Source of the DNA: Canna indica
Taxonomy: Eukaryota > Streptophyta > Magnoliopsida > Zingiberales > Cannaceae
Assembly (NCBI GenBank): GCA_034359265.1
Contig: CP136891.1
Coordinates: forward strand, 10,802,501 to 10,866,500
Direction: 5' to 3'
Length of the DNA stretch: 64,000 nucleotides
Each line of letters begins with the position of its first letter. The first letter of the stretch is position 1. Of the stretch, positions 10,842 through 22,500 are shown piece after piece. The notes under the pieces are model-generated. The model ran no database searches. It saw only the letters and a list, made by a program, of their open reading frames with translations, and had not been told where the DNA came from. A program made the translations under genes and the position numbers.

Positions 10842-11498
10842 ATGTCCTCCGCCTCCGCCCCGCCTCTCCTTCCCATATCGGACCCCTCCGCCGCCTCAAG
10901 CGACGCCTCCACCGTCCCTGTCTCCACCCCCGCCATCCGCCTCTTCTTCTCCCGCATCTCCGACTCCGTCCGCCGCTCCCTCGCCGATCTCCGCCCCTGG
11001 TCCGAGCTCGCCGACCGCTCCGCCTTATCCCGCCCGGACTCCTTCTCCGACGCCACCTCCCGCATCCGCAAGAACCTCCCTTACTTCCGCGTCAACTACG
11101 CCGCCGTCGTCGCGGCCTTCCTCGCCGTCTCCCTCGTCACCAACCCCTTCTCCTTCCTCCTCCTCCTCGCCCTCCTCGCCGCCTGGTGCCTCCTCTACCT
11201 CTTCCGCCCCGCCGACCCACCCCTCGTCCTCTTCGGCCGGACCTTCTCCGATCGCGAGACCCTCGGCGGCCTCGCCCTCATCTCCGTCCTCGTCGTCTTC
11301 CTCACTCCTGTGGGAGCGGTCATCATCTCCGCCCTCGTGGCCGGCGCCGCCGTAGTCGCCGCCCATGGGGCTTTCCACGCCCCCGACGATCTCTTCCTCG
11401 ATGAGCGTGAGCCGGACGGTGCGACGGGGCTGATGTCCTTCTTCGGCGGAGCCACATCATCGGTGGGCGGCCCCACCGTCGTAGCTGCCCGCGTGTGA
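10842..11498 (+). CDS. PRA1B: PRA1 (prenylated Rab acceptor) family protein
   Basis: One exon, 218 residues, normal for the plant PRA1.B group. The N-terminal third is Ser/Pro/Ala-rich and cytosolic. It is followed by the conserved RPWSEL block (about residues 51-56) and RKNLPYFRVNYAAV (about 76-89). Two long hydrophobic hairpins follow (about 87-122 and 142-176), the four half-membrane segments typical of PRA1. PRA1 proteins sit in ER, Golgi and endosomal membranes, bind prenylated Rab GTPases and help vesicle trafficking. The codon third position is almost always G or C, unlike the flanking DNA; this is common in monocot genes and need not mean transfer. The group B assignment rests on length and the N-terminal block. 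Confidence 0.95.
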   Translation: MSSASAPPLLPISDPSAASSDASTVPVSTPAIRLFFSRISDSVRRSLADLRPWSELADRSALSRPDSFSDATSRIRKNLPYFRVNYAAVVAAFLAVSLVTNPFSFLLLLALLAAWCLLYLFRPADPPLVLFGRTFSDRETLGGLALISVLVVFLTPVGAVIISALVAGAAVVAAHGAFHAPDDLFLDEREPDGATGLMSFFGGATSSVGGPTVVAARV

Positions 11499-12321
11499 AG
11501 AGCGGATCTGATGGCTTTTGGCTGGTAGTTTTCTTCCTGTGTGATAGGGATTTGATTCATTGCATTATGTTGTAATTTTGGATGGGGATTAAATGATTAT
11601 ATAAATATAATATTTGTCATATTCTTTTTTTAATTAATTAACGACTTGAAGTTGGACCAAAAAAATTAGCAATTAAATCTGTAAATTCACTTTAGAGAGA
11701 TTTTAACACATTTGAGTTTTTTTAAAAAACATGAACATAATTTGCCATTGTTAAAAATAATATTGAATATATAACCTTGCAATTGTACAAACCTTACATA
11801 AATACTATTTATATGTTAAACAAACACAAGATGTATTTGGTATGAACAATCTATCTAAATTATTTGTAATGTGATTTTTAGATTTTTAGAATCCATACAT
11901 TATCATATTTGATTCAAATATTTTACCGATATAGGTACGTAGATTGTCACTTATGGTAATCATGAATTTCAACATTGATATTCCAGTTTCATACATTCTT
12001 CTCCATGCAATGTGCAACCAAATTTTGACAAAGAAATTTTTGATAATTTCTCGTGAAATACAAAAATATAAAATTAGATTGCGTTTTGTATTTGACCAAA
12101 TTATGTCAAACGAAGTAATAAATGCAACCCAAGTGGTAAGAAATATGATTATTTTCAAAATATGATTGATAATTTATCAATCATATTTCTTATCAACCCA
12201 AGTGGTAAATTAAAATTGATTTGGTAAGAAATTATAATTATCAATAGGTAATAGAGTTATTCTTAGAATTATTATCTAAAAAAATATAGTATTATATATT
12301 TTCATAACTTTCAAGTATATT
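11499..12321. other. AT-rich intergenic stretch downstream of PRA1
   Basis: No gene seen. It holds the PRA1 3' end and an AT-rich inverted repeat near 12158. Confidence 0.5.
12158..12188. repeat. perfect palindrome, 15-base arms
   Basis: AAATATGATTGATAA and its exact reverse complement are separated by one base. The phrase ACCCAAGTGGTAA occurs on each side (about 12127 and 12197). This looks like the centre of a decayed hairpin-type MITE. Confidence 0.6.
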
Positions 12322-13564
12322 CAGTGGCGGATCCAGAAAATTTTGCTACTGGGGGCGAGATAGTTTTGATAATTGACCTCGATGAGTCTAAGTGAATTTC
12401 TAAGTATATATTTTTATATTGTGATTGTATTTTATATTAAGAACTATATTCATCGTTTAGTAACTTTTTTTTAAAGAATTTTTTCATAATTATTTTTTGT
12501 TTTTAAAAATAAAATAATATGATAAATTAGAACACAAACTATGCAATATATCTTAAAACTGAATGATGATAATTAATCTATACAGAAAATATACATTTTT
12601 CAATCAATTCAAAGAGCAAGAAAGTAAAACCTTAATATTTAGTAAATTACTAATGCCGAAAATTAAACTAAAATAATAAGATAATTTGGTCATTCCTGTA
12701 AACTGTTAAGTATTAGGTATTTTATTCTCATTCGGTCATTCCTATGTTACTCTCACACCCGCGCATGGGAGGAAGACAACGCATCTCGGGAGGAAGATGT
12801 GAGGATGTCTCTGCGCCATGCGATGCAAGAGGAAGATCCACCGAGCGCTGGCGTTGTGCGGTGCGAGAGGAAGACGTGTCAGCGTCGACGTGCCGGACTG
12901 TGGGAGGAAGACACGTGATAGCAGCACAATGCGGGAGGAAGACGAAGAGTCTCGGGAGGAAGATACGAGGACACGCCTCGTGGCTTGCGGTGCAGTGTGG
13001 CAGCTCAGCGTGGGACTACTCGCAGGAGGAAGACGACACGTCGCAATCGTGCGGTGCTGGAGGAACACACGCCACGTCGTGGAGTCGGACTGCGCGCTTT
13101 GGAGGAAGACCTTGACGAGGAAAGAGTCGGGAATGCAAGTTGTCAGCGACAGTCTGCAAAGATTTGAGAAAGGAGGTTGCCGACAGGCCGACAGGCGGCG
13201 GCAGCCTACAGAGCAAGATGGCGAGTAGAGCGAGAGGTCAGAGGAGTGTTGAGACGTTGAGTGTTCACTGTTGACTTATTGAGGTTTGAGAGATGGAGGA
13301 AGAAGGCGTGTTGAGAATAGAAATCATGAAAATATTTTGTTTGAAAAAAAGCTTGAAATGAGAGGACAAGACAAAAAAAAAAGAGAAACATACTCATGCA
13401 ATTAGTGGGAACGGGGCTCGGAGTACTGCATCGAACAGTGTTACTGTGGAGATGTGGGGGCATAAGTGCAATATGGTGGGGCCCACTATGCTAGTTTTTA
13501 TTTTTATTTTTCTTGTCCAGTGGGGGCAGCTGCCCCCGCTGCCCCCACTGTGGATCCGCCACCG
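12322..13564. mobile_element. non-autonomous hAT-like element with CAGTGGCGGATCC ends, 1.24 kb
   Basis: The left end CAGTGGCGGATCC and the right end (CGGTGGCGGATCC on the other strand) are terminal inverted repeats. Flanking 8-mers are AGTATATT and AGTATATA, seven of eight identical, fitting hAT. Sub-terminal runs GGGGGC (left) and GCCCCC (right) extend the pairing. The interior from 12760 to 13120 is GC-rich with about ten dispersed copies of a GGAGGAAGA core. Open frames there (for example 12744-13115) do not resemble a transposase and shift with the repeat, so I do not call them genes. An element with the same CAGTGGCG start lies at 57350. Confidence 0.68.
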
Positions 13565-14703
13565 AGTATATATGCCTTTAAATTTAAGCTTAGCAAATAT
13601 ATGTTTCTAAAAATAGGAAACACGCATGTGTTATTACAATTTGTTATAGATATAAATGTGTAAATATGATTTTTTTTTGTTATTACGTATTTAATCGAAA
13701 TTTCAATGAAAATTACAGTTCCTTGTTATATCAATTCTTTGTCAAATTTTCATCATAGCTTTGTTATTTAACATTGCACTTCCTTTAAAATAATAATAGT
13801 AAAATAAAATATATGGATTGGGTGGAAAAAAATATAATAGAAAAATATGGGACAAAAAATAAATCCACTTAGTTTCAGACTTGGTACAACCCAACGTCAT
13901 CATTCCTTTTGGTTTGCACAACCAAAAAATTATTCCGTGGATCTACAGGAAGATGAAAAAATACGGAATAGTAAATTATAGGTAAAAATAATATAATCCT
14001 AAATTTATTTCAATTTGGAGTAAACCATTCTCATATTTTTTTTTATTTATTAGATAAGCTATTTTTATTATTTGCTCATAACTTTTTAACAAAGAATATA
14101 ACGATATAGAGAATAATATTCTTCATCGAAGAGAGAATTATATAGTATTCTGATGATTTTTTCTAATACGATATTTGAAATATAATTATTAAATTATTAA
14201 GCTAATTTTAATAATTACATTAAAAATGTCTAGACATACAAACAAAAGCGTATAATTTTAATTGTCATTGTAATTTTATGGAGAGTCAATTGGTTTTTTA
14301 TGAAAAAAATGATTGATATTCTTTTATTATTTGATTATTGTTAGTCGATTCAGAATTAATTTATACCTGTTATATTTTTAATACAGATTCATTTTGAAAG
14401 TTAGTTTAGACCAATTTATATATTCATTACATTGTTATTAATTAAAATGAATTATAATATATTACATTATTTTGAGCGCAAAATATTTATTGTTTTTAAT
14501 AAGATCATTTTGATTCTTTTTCTCTTTATCTATTTTTATAATAGAACAACTATTCTAATCAGATAAGAAAAAATATTATTTATTATCTAATTATATTATA
14601 TTATTTATTTTTATTCCTTATTTATTCATTTCATTTCATCCAAAATCTCCTAGCAGTTGAATGTCAATTGACAATTAATGTAGTCAAATAACAATTTTAA
14701 AAT
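13565..14703. other. AT-rich intergenic stretch without gene
   Basis: More than a kilobase of AT-rich sequence with no frame, repeat array or recognisable element, ending at the left target duplication of the LINE (14686-14703). Confidence 0.5.
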
Positions 14704-14764
14704 TGTATGAGAGGTGCTCCGCTACTAAGGGCTGACATGGCATGAGCAAAAAAAAAAGAAGGTG

Positions 14765-16558
14765 ATGTTGTCATCTTCCTGGCGAAGAGCTTCGATCCCC
14801 AAAAAGCCTCTTGATCCGGCGAGATCAGGTAGTTGGAAAGCATTTACAACTGGATCAACACCTATTGACAAGAGCAAATATGTGTTTAGGAAAAAAAATA
14901 CATCAGAGGTGATTGAGATCAATCAGAAGAGAGCAAATGGAGAGAACCAATCGCGGAATGAAGCTACCAAGGAACCTGCTTCTTGTGCAGGACTCTTCCG
15001 AAGAACAAACAAGGAAGGAGAATGAAGATTCTCTTAAGATTTAAAATTGAAGATAAAGAAGATAGAAGAAAATGCGAGTGGAAGAGTGAGGATAGCGGAT
15101 GATGATTTGGAACTGGCAAAGGCAGACTGCAACCTAGCTCTCTATAGCAAGTTTTTTGGAAAAACACCACATTTGAAATTGGTAAGAAACTCATTACCTA
15201 AGATTTGAAAATTGAAAGCAAGCTATCGTATTATTGATTTAGCTGCTGGATTCTTTGTGTTTAAATTTAAAAATGATGAAGATTATATGAATGTTATGTC
15301 GGGTGGTCCTTGGTTCCTTAGGGGACAGGCCCTTTCTATTATACCTTGACGCATGAATTTTCAACATTTGAAAGAGGAAATTAATGTTATCCCTGTTTGG
15401 ATACAACTTTCAGGTCTCCCTTTTGAGTTCATGAATCAAAGGATATTGCCTCAAATATTTGCAGCCGTAGGTAGTCCGATAAAAATGGATAACTATACAC
15501 TATCAGGGGAAAGGGCAAAATTTGTCAGGATTTGTATATTGTTAGATATAAATAAACCAATAGAGCAAGGTGTATGGGTTGAGTCCAGTGGAGGATGTTT
15601 TTTTCAATCTATAACATATGAAAATATGCCAAATTTATGCTATAAATGTGGCAAAATAAGGCACAAAGAAGTTGAATGCAAAGAGAAAAGAGAAACAAAT
15701 GAGACAGGGAAGAAGGATAGAAGCAGTAATAAGGAAGCTGTTAATGAAAAAAACTTGTATGGTCCTTGGGTCCAGGTACAAAAAAGAAACAAAAAGAGAA
15801 TGAGATACAACAATCAAAGGAATGAAATTCTAAATAATTCATTCAAAGTGATAAACAACCATGCGTTTAGAGAATTTGAAGACGAAGAAAACAAGCAAGA
15901 TGAACTCAGTAGGCTCAATGATAGTGTGGATAAAAATTGTATCAATATGGAGCCAATTTCAATGCACAATGCTAAAACTACTATTGAAACTGATAAACTT
16001 GGCCAAAGGAAAATGGAGATGGAAAAGAGTGTTGTACAATCAACTGTATTGTCAAAACAAAAGGGCAAAGGAAAATGGATAGAGTCACGAACAATATGTA
16101 GTAAATTTTTTGAAGAGGGCAGGATAAGAGGAATAGAGAAGTCAGACCAGACTATGAAAATAAAAATACTATCTAGAGAGATTGACACACAAAACATGAG
16201 TTTCAATGCCAAAGAAGATGTGGAGATGAGAAGTGAGGAGAATCCAGTTGAAGTTATGAAAAAGGACAACCTGAAGGAGCTGTCTAATAAATTAGCTTGC
16301 TCTTTTACAAACATTCTGAACAATGAATTTGCGAAGGAAGATTTTCTAGAGGAGGGTTTTGATCCAGAAACATCAAGAGAAGGAATCAAAGACAATGCAA
16401 AAATGAGAAGATATGCAATAAATAAATTATGTCTGATTAATGTTCCTATTAGTATAAGAAGTACCAAACTTAAGAAGAGGAGGTTCTCTTGTGAAACAGT
16501 AGCAGTTGGGGACCAAGGGGATCCAGTGAAAGTATTGGGCTGCGATGACAAGGTATAG
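14765..16558 (+). pseudogene. LINE ORF1 (DUF4283 plus CCHC zinc knuckle), broken
   Basis: Frames 14765-15025 and 15353-16558, with the stretch between them also similar to ORF1 but carrying stops. Recognisable parts are the FVFKFKNDEDY and GGPWFLRGQAL blocks near 15260-15330, IPVWIQLSGLPFEF near 15395, and a zinc knuckle of the form C-x2-C-x4-H-x4-C (CYKCGKIRHKEVEC) near 15640. The protein would be the RNA-binding chaperone of an L1-type LINE. The last frame stops nine bases before the ORF2 start, the same compact spacing as in copy B. At least one in-frame stop (near 15350) breaks the N-terminal half from the rest. Confidence 0.85.
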
Positions 16559-18483
16559 TATCCAAAAATGAAGTTGGTGTCCTGGAACATAAGAGGCGCT
16601 TTTAAAAAGGAAGCCAATGACTACCTATGGGCAATGGTTAAACTAAAAAGAGTTGACATAGTGCTTCGCTGGACATATGGAAAAGGAAAGTGCAGGGTCT
16701 TACATTAAAGCTAAAGCAAGACATTGGGATGGGATAGCAAGAGAAAGCAGAGGTGCATAGGGGGGATGATTTTGGTATGGAACAAAAACAAATTCAATGT
16801 TAATGTTGTGTATATGAATGAACAAGTTATTAATGTTCTAGTGGAGCAGAAAAATGGAAAGATATTCTTGTTGTCTAGTATATACGCAAGTACTAATGAA
16901 AGTAAAAGAACAAAGTTATGAAAATTGTTAGGGGAGACTGTAATGTTTGATATTCCATGGTTAGTGGTGGGAGACTTTAATGTTGTTATTAGGGCAAATG
17001 AGAAAAGAGGTGGTAGACCTTTCACCGGTAGTTGTTCACTGGGATAATTTCAATTACAGGAATAAAGGCATAAAACCTTTTATCTTTGAGCACTATTGAT
17101 TTGAGTATCTAGAGATTGCAAATATAATCAATGAATGCTGGAAATCTGATAAATCTGTGGTTGAAAATTTAAATGAGAAATTAGAAATGCTGAAAGGAGT
17201 TCTTAAAGTGTGGGATAAAGAGAAAATTTGCAATCTGGAAGGAAGACTGAATGAAGCAAATAGGGAGCTAGGAAATTTGGAAATGAAAGAAGCTTTCTGT
17301 AGTTTGTCTGAACAAAAAGAATTGAATATCAGAAGTGCTACTAACAAAGTTATTGCATTGAGTAGACAGGTTCAAATAAAATGATGATCTAAATCTAAGA
17401 AAAGCTGGATAGAAGGTGGAGATAAAAACACAAAGTACTTTCATAACTCTATAAAAAGGAGAAAAGTGAAAAGTTACATTGGAAAGCTGACAGTGGCAAA
17501 CAAAGATTATAATGATGGAAAGAAAATAGTGAATCAAATGGCAGTGTGGTATGAAAGGCTTTGGGAAGAGTTAGAGAATTCGAAAGTTGAATTAAACAAC
17601 TTGAAGGAATTAAAATGGAAGTGTATCAATATTACAGAAGGTAGTATGCTCATTAAAGAAATTTCTGAAAATGAAATATGAATAACTACTAACTCATTGG
17701 GAAGGGGGAAAAGCCCTGGCTAGAAGGATTGGATTTATCTTAGAATTTTATATTGCAAATTGGAATACAGTCAAGAAAGAAGTTGTAATGGAGATAACAA
17801 ATTTTTTCAATACAGGAAAAATAAATCCAAGCTGGAAGGACACTTTACTCATAATGATACCAAAAAAAGAGAAAGCTCGTTTGATAACTGACTTTAGACC
17901 AGTAGTCATCTGCAATGTAATATATAAGATTGTGACAAAGGTTTTGGTGAACAGGATGAGAGGAATTTTGTGCAAGCTGATTAGTGAGGAACAAGGTGTT
18001 TTTTTACCAAAAAAGACAAATACAAGATAATATTTTCTTAGTGGCTGAAATTGTTCAAAGTATTCATAAATCTAAGTCAACAAATACTTATTTTATAATC
18101 GAAGCTGATCTAGAGAAATTTTATGATAGAGCTAATTGGGCTCTAATTTACCAAATAATGAGGAACATGGGTTTCCTGAAAAGCTTCTGCTATGGATAAA
18201 AGGATGCTTAGGGGAAGGTTTGTTTCTATTGTAAAATGAATGGGGAAGTTTCAAAAAAACTCAGGAGCTACAAGGGACTTAGACAAGGTGATCCACTATC
18301 GCCCTATCTATTTATAATAATGGAGGAGTTGTTGACAGTAATAATAAAGAGATATGAGAAAGTTGGAAAGATTACCCCTTTTAAATGTACTGGGTTCACT
18401 ATCAATCATCTATGCTAATGCATATGACATCATATTCGTGGTAAAGGGCACAATGAAATCTTCACTACTAGAAAAATGGGCAT

Positions 18484-18742
18484 CAGCAACGGCATCACGT
18501 TGCTGAAGACCATCAGCAACGGCCGGAGCCGTTGCAATGGTGCCGTGGCAGAAACTCGCGTTGCTTGCTAAAAATATTATCAACAACGGTTTTGCCACGG
18601 ACCCTGAGCCGTTGCGGATAACATTAATAGCAACGGCCGTTGAGTCCGTAGCAACGCCGTTAGTAAAATCCTGTCGCTAAGTCGTTGCTGTAGGTCATCA
18701 ACAATGGCTTTCGATACACTTTTAGCAACGGCTTTCCCACAT
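18484..18742. repeat. CACTA sub-terminal repeats, left
   Basis: At least seven short words of the type CAGCAACGGC, GCCGTTGC or GCAACGGC in both orientations. In CACTA elements such sub-terminal words are binding sites of the TNPA-type protein. Confidence 0.75.
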
Positions 18743-19020
18743 GATGTGAACCTGGTAACGAAACAATTTAAAATTTAAAATTTCCATTGATACATTGATA
18801 CATTATCTGATACATAACTCACACACCCATACACTCATACACACATTCATTCACACATCACAAATACACCCAGATATACATCAAAACAATTATATCTATA
18901 TTAATAATTATCCACAATAGTATAAAAACTATTCAAATGCAAAATTGAAGTATCAAAATCCAAACAAAATAAATTAAACAAGTCCAATATCTCAGTAACA
19001 AAGTCAATATAAAGAAAATC

Positions 19021-20536
19021 TCACGATGACGATGGAGGATGATCTGGATCATATGACGGGGTCTGGAGTGCTTGAGTGTACACCGGCGTGAACTGACTCG
19101 AGGATGATGGATTAGATGATGCCGAAGAGATGCCTGCTTCGGGATGACCTGACATGTTGCGTAGCATAGCATGCATCTCCGCCATCATCTGACTCTGACG
19201 CGCGACCGTCTCCTCTAGAGTTCTTATTCTGCTACTATGATTATAACTGGATCTAGAGGTGGACGGCCGCTCACCAGCGACCGGAGGGGTCGGTGCCCCA
19301 AGTGGCCCTAGTACGGCTCGCACATGACCACTATCTGCAAAGCCATATACGCGGCCATGGTCCCAGCCACCTGCGGCCTCGACCCATGTTGCTGTGTCAA
19401 AGTCCTCGGGGGTGCCCCCGCGCTGCACCACCGTCTGGCTGTAGGTCTCCTACTCGAGTTTGATTTTTTGTTTAATATTTATCATAAAACTTAAATTATA
19501 AATATATAATGAATAATTTAAACAAATATATAGTTACCATAATGTATGCAGCGCGGTTGTCGATGTACTCCCTCGTCCCATGTGCTCGACGGTGAGTCCG
19601 CTCAAACACCGCCATCGGGGAGGGTCGCTGGACAGTCCCGTCATCCGACACCGTCGTCTACATTTACAAAACAAATACATTAATTAGTACACATAGTGAC
19701 AAATAAAATATATAATTAAAAGGTATACTTACCATACGGTTCGCGTGCACTGTAAATGCAACAGAGCCGCCGGTGTGACGCGCTGCTCCCCCCGACATGC
19801 GATTTTTAGCCGCATTCCGAGAAACCTCCTGCCATCGATCCGTCGACCATATTCCCACGAGCTGGTCCCATATATCCGGAGTAATCCAATCGGGGCCGTA
19901 TCCTCGAGTCTCCGCGATGTTAGTGGTCCCAGCTCGTGCCATCGCCTGGGACCGAGCCTGCCCCAGCTGCCCGTTGTACCTCGCACGGGAAATAGCCTCC
20001 CAGGCAGCGTAAATGAATGACCTCTGGTCCTCGGCCCATGTAAAGCGAGCCTGCAAAATAATAATATCAGTACCAATATTAATCATCATGCATGTAAAAA
20101 AAATAATAATACGTGCCTCAAACTCGCGCCATAACATATCGACGTGCTCGCTAGGCACGTGAGACCACGTAGGCCATGCCCCGTGCATGTATCGTCGAAT
20201 AGTAGAAGAAATGCTCCTTGACACTTCTTCTTGCTCGAACCTGCACAACAAAAATAAATTTTAATATTATATTATGATATAATGAATTTGTAATGATTCA
20301 TAATTCATGATATATTACCGCTCCCCAATCACGCTAATAAATCTACGTGACTCTGTGGCTGGTGGAGGCTGCCACTTGTTCGGCCCGCGTGGCCGTCTGC
20401 GTCTAGATGTACTAGCCTCAGCAGTATCATCGGCAGGAGGATCAACAACAGGAGAATCAGCAGCATGAGTAAGTGCTGGAGTCTCACCGATCGAAGACTC
20501 CGAAGCTCTCCTACGACGATAACCACGACCAGACAT
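19021..20536 (-). CDS. CACTA TNPA-like protein (Transposase_24, Ptta/En/Spm family)
   Basis: Exons on the minus strand: 20536-20319, 20240-20117, 20050-19733, 19657-19538 and 19449-19021, giving about 402 residues without a stop. The family hallmark is readable: WPTWSHVPSEHVDMLWREFE then RFTWAEDQ, the ITPDIWDQLVGIWSTDRW block, and SRNAAKNR followed by HTGGSVAF. The C-terminus has a coiled segment (RIRTLEETVARQSQMMAEMH) and a Ser/Pro tail. Intron 2 needs a GC donor (GAG then GCACGT) to keep the EFEARFTW consensus; it is 66 bases with no stop, so retention also stays in frame. Such proteins bind the sub-terminal repeats and act with TNP2 in transposition. The neighbouring TNP2 is broken, so this gene may remain only as a trans-acting relic. 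Confidence 0.72.
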
Positions 20537-20639
20537 ATCTGTCGAATAGACATATAATCAGATTATTGTATAAATAGTAGAGATATATTTAATAAAATAT
20601 ATACTTTACAATTATTCCTCATCATCTGAATAATAGTCT

Positions 20640-21206
20640 TCGAATTCTTCCTCTTCTTATACAAAGGTTCATCGGCAGCTTTCAACATCTCGTAAAATTC
20701 TGCAGCTTCTTTATTCGGTAATTCAATCTCTACCGCAGTTTGTACTTCTGTGATATCAACCGCTGTAGTATCTGGTGGGACTGATGTCTGAAGAACTGGC
20801 CGATCAACATTATCATTCAGGTGGAATTGACCCCCAAGACTATCAAGTATCATAGTTCTATATGGATTACATTGACTGGATGAAGAAGCACCAGCAGAGG
20901 AAGATTCACCATATTCTGAACGACAGGATTGCTCGACGTCCCGACTTCGCGTGACTCCCCGTGACAAGTCTATAGAAAATATCTTGGTGCAAATCTTTTG
21001 CTATATAGATGTAGAGTGACAGTCTCCCGATCCAAAAATCGTCCATTCGAACAAATGCGGCACGAACATCAGATTTGATCACCGATGCTAACGAAATTCC
21101 GATTCGAATATGCAAAATTTAGGAAGTACGTTACGCCTAATCGAAACTCATTCGTTAAAGCTCCACGATCAAGACGTTGGTACATCCAACTTTGATCAGC
21201 CGACAT
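20640..21206 (-). pseudogene. CACTA TNP2 transposase N-terminal remnant
   Basis: Reading from the ATG at 21206, the frame gives MSADQSWMYQRLDRG and the TNEFRLGV block of the transposase-associated domain. An in-frame TGA follows at the CPC-type zinc motif and a TAG replaces the tryptophan of the usual WxxHGE block. After a frameshift the frame near 20967-20640 gives NPYRTMILDSLG and FYEMLKAADEPLY, the TNP2 region before the catalytic domain. The similarity stops there, so the catalytic DDE part is deleted. The element therefore cannot make its own transposase. Confidence 0.75.
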
Positions 21207-21659
21207 GATTCTGTCAATCAATGACAATTTCTTTGGTTAATATCTTTAGGTGAGATTGTCCTATTCCATTCGGGATTTATGTTATTTATAATTCACTAAG
21301 TACTTATTTTAATCGCTAACTTCATTGTAAATTTCGGCAGCATCTCCATACAGTTCTCCGAATACGCATATCATCTGGGCGCGTATAGGAGAACAAAAGA
21401 GATGTTGCCAAAATTTAGAATAATTAGTTAACAGTTAAAATAAGAACGTAAGTGCAGTACAAATAACTATATTCCCAAATTGTCCAATCAGGGACAATTC
21501 AAGAATTGTACGTCGTATAAAAGATTATCTACTTATTTTACACGAACATACAATCCCTGAACGGATCTAAGGTTTTGCTAAATCATATCCGACTCGTCGA
21601 TGCGTACGTGAAACATATCAACTCGTCGGATGGATGATTATTTTCTAAATATTTCGAGA

Positions 21660-21815
21660 CAATTCGAGTCCATATTGGACAATTCCGACACGAGTCCAAA
21701 TTCGACGATTTCGGCAAGAGTGCGAAGTGGACAATTTCGGCGCGCGTCCGAAGTGGACGATTCCGGCGCGCGTCCGAAGTGGACGATTCCGGCGTGCGTC
21801 CGAAGTGGACAATTC
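21660..21815. repeat. 26-base GC-rich minisatellite inside the CACTA element
   Basis: About five units of the form GTGGACGATTCCGGCGCGCG plus TCCGAA in tandem; the central units are near identical and the outer ones diverged. It sits upstream of the TNP2 remnant in the element's leader or promoter side. Confidence 0.75.
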
Positions 21816-22265
21816 CGAAATTAATCTAAATTCTAAAAATTAATCTAAACCATAATAATTAATCTAACAAATTAAACAATTAATCTAACAAATCAAACAA
21901 TTAATCTAATAAATTAAATAATTAATTAACATATATAAAAAAAAACTAAAAAAATATAAATATGCAATTTCCGACGTACAGTGTTCGGACATTGTAAAAG
22001 CTCCGGCGGCGGCCATCGGCCGACCGCCGCTGGCAGAAACCCTAAAAATAGGGTTTCGGTCGGATTTCCCGCCGACCGCAACGGGGAGAGATGGCCGGAC
22101 GGTGATGATTACCTGAAATCGGCGGTCGAGGACGGACGGCAGCTTCGGCAGCGGCAGCTCGGCATCGTCGGCGTCGGCAGCGGCGGCGAGAGGCGGGAGG
22201 AGGAGGTGACGGCGGCAGCAGCGGGAGGAAGAAGGGTCGGGCGCGATCTGTGACCTATATAAACT

Positions 22266-22500
22266 TATCAGTAACGACTCACTTGCTCGTTAGAAAGCCG
22301 TTGCTGATAAGTTATCATCAGCAACGACTCACTTGTCCGTTAGAAAGCCGTTGTTGATAATTAAAATATCAGCAACGACTCGCGTGTCCGTTAGAAAGCC
22401 GTTGCTGATACAACATATCTGCAACAGCTTGAGCGGCCGTAAGAATGCCGTTGCAAATAGCAACGGCTTGAGCGACCGTTGCTGATAGTCGTTGCTGAAG
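22266..22500. repeat. CACTA sub-terminal repeats, right
   Basis: Three to four tandem units, each about 40 bases and each itself an inverted repeat: CAGCAACGACTCACTTG, then GTTAGAAAGCCGTTGCTGAT, followed by more diverged GCCGTTGC words. They match the words at the left end and form the right sub-terminal region. Confidence 0.75.

Noticed and set aside
10745..11560. Minus-strand frames opposite PRA1 (Glu/Gly-rich)
   Set aside because: Shadow frames caused by the high GC third positions of the PRA1 gene.
12744..13228. Overlapping frames in the 12.3-kb hAT-like element
   Set aside because: They consist of the repeated GGAGGAAGA words read in three frames and show no transposase motif.
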